A program made the position numbers and the translations under genes. This document shows, in pieces, positions 58,269 through 64,000 of a DNA stretch of 64,000 bases (position 1 is the first letter of the stretch; the number at the start of each line of letters is the position of its first letter). Source of the stretch: Numenius arquata (taxonomy: Eukaryota > Chordata > Aves > Charadriiformes > Scolopacidae); contig NC_133580.1 of assembly GCF_964106895.1 (NCBI RefSeq), positions 22,828,565 to 22,892,564 on the forward strand, given 5' to 3'. The notes below the pieces were generated by a model. That model was not told the origin of the DNA. It made no database searches and saw nothing but the letters and a program-made list of their open reading frames with translations.

Positions 58269-59875
58269 CACAAAGGAGTCTTCATCTCTCCTAGAGGCCC
58301 CTGGTGATATATATATCTTGAGACCAGTAGAATGAGGAATCACACATACCGCCACTGATACAGCTCAGCTCACATGCCAAAGCTATGGCTTTAAAGACTA
58401 CATTATTTAATTGAATCCTGATTTTGCTGGAGAAGCTCTTGGAGGGAGGCCGAAAACACTTTGTGTGGCAAGTCCATTGAAAACCATAGCTGAGATCCCA
58501 TCAGCAGGTAGGACGGGAACTGGATGGTAATTATGATGAGGGACTGGAAGAGAGTATCTCCTTCCAGCATTAAATTCAAGCCCTGACCTTTTCCAACATA
58601 ATGACTAACTCAACCTTTACATAATAATGTGAGTGATATTTGGAGAGTATAACATATGTGTCATTTTAATTAATTGAACAGAAATAGATTCACAGAAGAA
58701 AAGTGAACTAACCAATCAGCGCTCACCTTTCTATCTATTTGATGTTAGAATAATTAGTTTGTTCTCCTAATCTCTTGACCCCTCTAGAAATCATAACCTT
58801 GCTTGAGAACAGGAGCTCAATTGAACATCACCATAATTGTGTTCTGGGTGCATTATCATCTAGTTTCAGTTTTATTAAGGTAATCTTATCCCTTCTTATT
58901 ATGTCTCCCTGAAAGGCTGAGCCAAACCCTGGGAAAGACTGCAGGCCGAGAACTTCAGTGTACTTTGGATCATGACCACAGCCAGCAGAATCCTTCCTCC
59001 TAGAAGATGGGCTGGTTTTGTTAGCTGGAGGATCAACAATAACTTTATAATGATAATTTTACTGCCGTTCTGTCTGCGGACAATACACAGACATGTGTCC
59101 TGACATTGGCAATTGCAGACTGTTACCAACTAGAGAATGCTTAAACAAGATCACAATTTGTTCCAGAATGATAAAATGACCCGGCGAAGTGAATTACACT
59201 GTGAAAAATAAATGTAAAATACTGTGTAGATGCACAAATGATTATTTCATTATCTGGCCAATGTATGAACGACAGATACAAATTGTTCCAATCATAAAGT
59301 GATGAAAGAGTAATGAACAATGGGTTCTTGAATGAGCACAGGAAGAAAATAATGAATTGCAGTTTAAATGAAATCAGGAGTCAATGGACTGGATCACAGA
59401 CTGTCCTTCAGACATAGGAATTCTGCATTAGTTAAACACTGTCATTGGAGAAATGTCCTTTAAGAGGAAGGAATCTAAATGGGTCAGAGAAAAAGACAAA
59501 TATGATGAGCCTGGCCACTGGGTTGTTTTTAGCAAGATGGACTAGACCATTCCCATTCCTGCTGCTTTGCTGATTCACACGGTTATCTACTACAAATTAG
59601 CAGCTTGCACCCTGCAAAGTTAACAGAGCTTTTGTACTTTTGCCTTTTTCCTATTTTAATCTTTCTCTTCTTGTACCGCTCAATTCCTTTAAGGTGACAT
59701 CTGACAAGATCCCTTGCCCATCGCATGATTTGGGCACAGAATAAAGAACAAGACACCAAAAGCTTCTGGGAAAGAAAGTTTCAGTTATATAGCAATGATA
59801 TTTTTGGCAAAAGCTCCCCCCCTGCTTTTTCTGTTGGAAAACTTTCTGCAATAGGCGGATTTATCTTCTTTTCTT
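58269..59875. other. Unique AT-rich stretch
   Basis: The parts at 58590-58870 and 59130-59460 are AT-rich and non-repetitive, with scattered TAAT cores. No gene or repeat is recognised. Confidence 0.42.
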
Positions 59876-60481
59876 TTGCTTCATACCTATAAACCAAGAA
59901 TAAACCAAGCATTTCTAACGTTATTTTCAAAGAAATGTTGTCACAGTTTGTGTATCATATCTATCAATCACAGTGTGCAGCATCTTCTCAGATCTGCGCT
60001 GAAGCTACATTACTCCTGTGAGCAAAGGACACGGGGCAATTTTAGCTCGCTTTACAGCACTTCTTTATGCTTCGAGAAGACATCTGGAAAACCAGCAGAA
60101 ACTAGCTGGTTTCCCAGGAACGGCAGGGCTCAGAGTCTCATAAACCAGCTCACTCCTATTGCTGCTCTGCCCCTGCCGCAGCCAGGGCCCACACTGTGTC
60201 CCAGTCTCTGCCCTCCTGCCCCTCGCACAATGGCAAGCACAAAAGCGAGAGACACCCTTCCAGCCTTAACGTGCCTCGGCAAAGGACATGGTGCTCTGGG
60301 CTGGGCATCCCCTGGGGAAAGGTCATCTTTCATCGCCTGGTTGCTCAATAGCCTCAAGACACTTGAAAACAAGAAAGACCCATATCTAGCAAGCAAGAGC
60401 ACCGTCAAAAGCCGGAGAGTGACGGCAAAAAAGCGAAAAGCAGGTGAATCAGGTTTTTTCTTGCCTTGTGGACAGAAATAA
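59876..60481 (+). other. Long open frame (201 codons), coding status doubtful
   Basis: This is one of the longest single open frames in the window. It has no recognised domain, signal peptide or membrane segment. The C-terminal part is basic (KSTVKSRRVTAKKRKAG) and the middle is proline-rich. A possible internal exon runs from an acceptor GCTGGTTTCCCAG near 60116 to a donor AAAGCAG|GTGAATC near 60443. One such frame is not unlikely by chance in 64 kb, so it is not called a gene. Confidence 0.12.
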
Positions 60482-60918
60482 ATACTTATTGGAGAAAAAA
60501 ACTAAAGGAGAAATGTGACCTCTCTGCTCTGTAAGTGCCTAAAAGGCCACCTGCTTCTGCTAAATTTAATGACATCTTCTGCCAAGGGTATCTCCCATGC
60601 AAGGTTGGGGTAAACTTCATGTTCCTGCTACGTACATGTGAGGCAACATCCATAAAACACTATCCATCGATATATGTAGGCAGCCTGTCCAGGCAGAATC
60701 AGACTACAACCAGCCGTACCACTTACAGCCCCTCACTCTTCCTCTAATCAGATTTGTGTCTCAACAGATCCTGAGGCTAAGCATACGAGCCCCTCAGCCA
60801 ACTTCCCTGAGACTCCATAAGCATGCCCAGGGATGCCGAGACAACCAGCCCACAGCACCACAGTAAGCCTGCAGAGCTATAGGGCACCGTTAATGTGTAG
60901 ACAGCAGGGGTAAAATAC
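60482..60918. other. Unique stretch
   Basis: Nothing recognised. Confidence 0.5.
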
Positions 60919-60963
60919 CTTCCTGGGGATTTTTCCTGGATAATCATTGACTTTCCTCATTGA
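60919..60963 (-). other. Candidate minus-strand exon, 45 nt
   Basis: On the minus strand there is an excellent acceptor (GTGTATTCTTTCTCTCCCAG) followed by 45 nt. They are open in only one frame, phase 0 to 0, encoding SMRKVNDYPGKIPRK. The donor is AGGAAG|GTATTT. The donor is average and the piece very short. Confidence 0.14.
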
Positions 60964-62529
60964 CTGGGAGAGAAAGAATACACCTTGTCTGACAGATGAG
61001 TTTTACAAAGCAGGATGAGTTTGCAAACTCCAGAGTATTTCAGTTACCCTCCACCCCCATGCCTGATACAGGTATAAAACCGCGCTGCAGGTCGGTGGAG
61101 TGGGAGGGAGTGCTGAGGATGGGCGCTCCTCTTCCACTGCCCCTGCCTCTGGAGAGCTGCTTTAAGGCACAGCTGCCTCCACCTCCCCTGTCCCAGGGGC
61201 CTTTCCTTTCCCACGTGAAAATCACACACACCTCTGCCCTTGACAAAAGTCTCAAAACAAGGGGACCCCATTGCCCTAGATTTTGATAAATATGCCCCTA
61301 TTGAGCTGTTCAGCACAAAACCCCAGTGTTAGACCAAAATCAAGCTGATCCAATGCATTAAGTTATCACTGGCTTGCTGTCGGACCTCCTAGCTGAATTT
61401 GGCTCTCGGGTCACCTATGCCATAGCATGACATGATTCTTCGTGGTCTCGTCCAAGCCACCCTGGTGCCAGCAGTTCATTCAGCCAAGTGAAATGGCAGT
61501 TCAAGCATATATCCCTAAAGAGCCACCACCACCTCGGATTTGAAACCAAACTGAAAATATTCCCTGGTGCACGCTGCAGAGATCCATGCTCCCATCCAAC
61601 AGTCAGATCACCACCTGCAAAAATCCATGGCACCCTGCCTGGGTGACCAGAGAGGCCCAGGACAGACACCAGGATGTGGAATGATGCTCCGCACTCCCTC
61701 CACCCTGGCTCTAGTCCCTGCTGTCTGGTTTGATAACAATCAAAACAGCTTTGGTCTTGAAGAGACTTGGGCTTCAAAAGGCTTCAGCCAGGCTGAGCGC
61801 TCCTTCAGGATGAAAATAGTAAGCAACAGTGGCAGCACTGGCTTTTAGACGGGAAAACCAAATGCATTAGATAATTTTGGGTTGTCAGACTGGAAATGTG
61901 ATCTGGCATGGCCTCCAAAGATGATCGTGAATAGTTGGGAGCCCTGAGACAAGGCAAGATCCCAGCTCCCTCGCCCTCAGCGAGCCATACTGCTGCCGCT
62001 GGCTGTCTGCAGGGAGCCCTGGCCCTGCAGTGCGGAGCAGGCAGATCTGCCTTGTCGGCATTCCCAGCCGGGCTCTCATGGGAGCTGTATCCACAGCAAG
62101 CCTCCCCGGTGTGTGGCTCAGGCAGTGCTGCGCTTCCAGCAGGAGAGTCACGGGTGGGATGGATGAAGAGCAGGGTCCTGGAGGTGAGCGGTGCGGTCCT
62201 GGTGCAGTGCCAGTTTGCACAGACTCGTCTGAGACAGCGGATGGGTCAGAGCATCCCTGCACGCCTGTCTCCTGCAAAGTGCCACTGCTCACAGCGGACA
62301 TGCAGCAGCCACCAGATGTTCACCTGCAACATCTGTACCCGGCACCAAGCAGCATCCCTGCTGGGAAACCTGGGGAAGTCACAAGTGGCAGGCAAACACC
62401 CCAGCTCAGAGGCCATCTCTTGTGCTGCTCAGGTTGGGGAGTTGAGAGCAAACTGATAAAAACTGTGACTCTTGCAGCCAGCCACTCCATCTGTGCCACA
62501 AGCCCCTCTGGCTGGCCAAACACTCCATG
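60964..62529. other. Unique stretch
   Basis: No repeat is recognised. GC-richer sequence at 61930-62460 carries overlapping frames of 138-188 codons on both strands without family resemblance. The plus-strand ones run into the CR1 at 62530. Confidence 0.45.
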
Positions 62530-62962
62530 TAAAGATGATGAGGGGCCTGGATCATCTCTCTTACAAGGAAAGGCTGAGGGACTTGGGTCTTTTTAGTCTA
62601 GAGAAGAGAAGACTGAGGGGGGATCTGATCAACACCTACAAATACTTAAAGGGTGGGTGTCAGGAGGATGGGGCCAGTCTTTTTTCAGTGGTGCCCAGGG
62701 ACAGGACAAGAGGAAACGGGCACAAACTTGAACATAAGAAGTTCCACCTAAACATGAGGAGGAACTTCTTTCCTGTGAGGGTGGCAGAGCCCCGGAAGAG
62801 GCTGCCCAGAGAGGTGGTAGAGTCTCCTTCTCTGGAGACGTTCAAACCCCGCCTGGACACGTTCCTGTGCAACCTGCTCTGGGTGGACCTGCTCTGGCAG
62901 GGGATTGGATGAGATGATCTCCAGAGGTCCCTTCCAACCCCATAGCATTCTGTGATTTTGTA
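62530..62962 (+). mobile_element. CR1 LINE, about 0.43 kb 3' portion, well preserved
   Basis: It is 5'-truncated at AAAGATGATGAGGGGCCTGG and ends CATTCTGTGATTTTGT at 62961. The coding part is uninterrupted to its natural stop after LWVDLLWQGIG. By eye it is very similar to the copy at 34272, with only scattered substitutions, including its YLKGGCQEDGAS and RRNFFPVRVAEP segments. Confidence 0.97.
62532..62912 (+). pseudogene. CR1 reverse-transcriptase C-terminus, uninterrupted
   Basis: About 127 codons from the MMRGLDHLSYKERLRDLG segment to the stop are open. In the live LINE this region lies C-terminal to the RT catalytic core. Here the catalytic core and everything upstream are absent. The in-frame ATG context upstream (62472) belongs to flanking DNA, so this is a truncated fossil and not an active gene. 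Confidence 0.9.
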
Positions 62963-64000
62963 AGGTGCCCGCCAGCTTGAGGAACACCTCGACAGGCAAG
63001 AGCTGCTTGCCAAAGGGTTGGGCGTACCTTCCCCCCCCTTCCATCATTGCAGATTTTGGAAATAACCACAAATGCCTCCTCGCTTTGCTAACCGTGAGCG
63101 ACGGCTGTAGCAGTGGGCTGTTGGGAGCAGCGAGGCGATGGTGTAGGTTGCAAGACTGTGCAGGAGGGAGGGGGTGAGCCCCAGGAGCCAGCCTCTTCGC
63201 GAAGAGTAATCCACAGCTGGAAAACGCCTGGAAAACATTACACTGCACATCACCCGGAAAAAAAAGCCAGAGAAGCCAGTGCGGGCAGTGGAGTACACCT
63301 CATCTATTTGGGGAGCAGCAAGCAGCGGCGATGGGGGAGGTTCACAAGCTGTGCCTTACCAACGTGCCCGGGTACTGCAGGGCTCTCTGTGGGCAGGCTT
63401 TCGCTGGGTTGGGTTTGCTCTGTCCTTGTCTCTGCGTGCATAGCTGCACAAGTAATGAATGCGCCTATTAAAATCCAGGCAGAACGTTTGCCTCCAGCTG
63501 GCGGAGAGGCTTCCACACCCCGGCGATATGCTGCATTTCTTTGTACGTGGAGCTCTCAATGCTCCACACACTCGGTTCAGTGTTTTTAGACTCCGAGGCA
63601 GATGCACTGGATTGATTTCTAATGTATCTCTCATAATTACCTAAACTTTTTAATGGTCTCACTGCAGACATACGAGGCACAGACTTTGCCGTGTTACACC
63701 ACAGCTTCCCACCAACTTTATGTGGTTCCAGAGCACAGTGCTCCATTCTGGGCTAATAATCAATAAAGAAGAGCTTCAATTACCCAACCGTACATCAAAG
63801 GACAAACACACAGCTGGGAAGTGGGCACAACATCGCCGAAGTCAGTACTGGTTATATCGCAGCCACTTGGTTTTCAGTGTTACGTTTGATTAACTATTTC
63901 AATCACACTTGGCTGGTTACACAAAAACATGCATGAGAGTCCAAAATCTCATCAGAAAAAGGAAAAAGAATGTGCACTGCTCACAGTACTCACTGAGGAG
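62963..64000. other. Unique stretch with a weak exon candidate
   Basis: On the minus strand, 63360-63443 (84 nt) lies between an acceptor ATTCATTACTTGTGCAG and a donor ACGTTG|GTAAGG. All three frames are open, so it carries little information. Nothing else is recognised to the end of the window. Confidence 0.4.

Noticed and set aside
1..64000. Any bacterial or phage system, CRISPR array, operon or toxin locus
   Set aside because: CR1 LINEs throughout, splice-type signals, low gene density and long AT-rich non-coding stretches show vertebrate nuclear DNA. No regularly spaced repeats or prokaryotic gene strings exist.

Overview
This window looks like avian nuclear DNA. The main evidence is a dense set of CR1 LINE 3' ends with the bird-type tail (ATTCTGTGATTCT and its complement AGAATCATAGAAT) and the CR1 reverse-transcriptase C-terminal frame. 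Beneath them lies a much older layer of CR1 relics resembling turtle and crocodilian CR1, and there is one probable ERVL-type solo LTR. No bacterial gene structure, CRISPR array, rRNA or tRNA gene was recognised. No complete protein-coding gene is visible. Species and chromosome cannot be told from the sequence alone.

Layout. 1-5.7 kb: AT-rich unique sequence with a short CR1 tail, one ancient CR1 tail and a cluster of four CR1 fragments at 4.1-5.7 kb. 5.7-21.3 kb: mostly unique non-coding DNA broken by one CR1 tail at 9.84 kb. 21.3-26.3 kb: the LTR, a decayed ancient CR1, a short CR1 and a 0.94 kb CR1. 26-35 kb: unique DNA with three CR1 copies, a CpG-rich patch, a probable conserved non-coding block, and the best coding candidate in the window, a 134-nt minus-strand internal exon at 32967-33100. 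35-47 kb: unique DNA, AT-rich tracts and an ancient CR1 at about 38 kb. 47-58.3 kb: five younger CR1 copies, one ancient CR1 relic and more AT-rich unique sequence. 58.3-64 kb: unique DNA and one well-kept CR1 at 62.5 kb.

The younger CR1 copies fall into recognisable subfamilies. Copies at 25.3, 34.3, 58.1 and 62.5 kb share one consensus, the 30.9 kb copy is close to it, and copies at 50.6 and 54.2 kb share another. All are 5'-truncated and defective. The 54.2 kb copy carries a changed catalytic motif (FAED in place of FADD) plus a frameshift.

The overall picture is intergenic DNA or a very large intron in a gene-poor neighbourhood. Several short splice-flanked open stretches are recorded as exon candidates. 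Many must be chance matches, since 64 kb read on two strands is expected to yield a fair number. Four on the minus strand (56095-56153, 52449-52584, 32967-33100, 19949-20006) are mutually phase-compatible and would be the first to test. I found no convincing new biological system.
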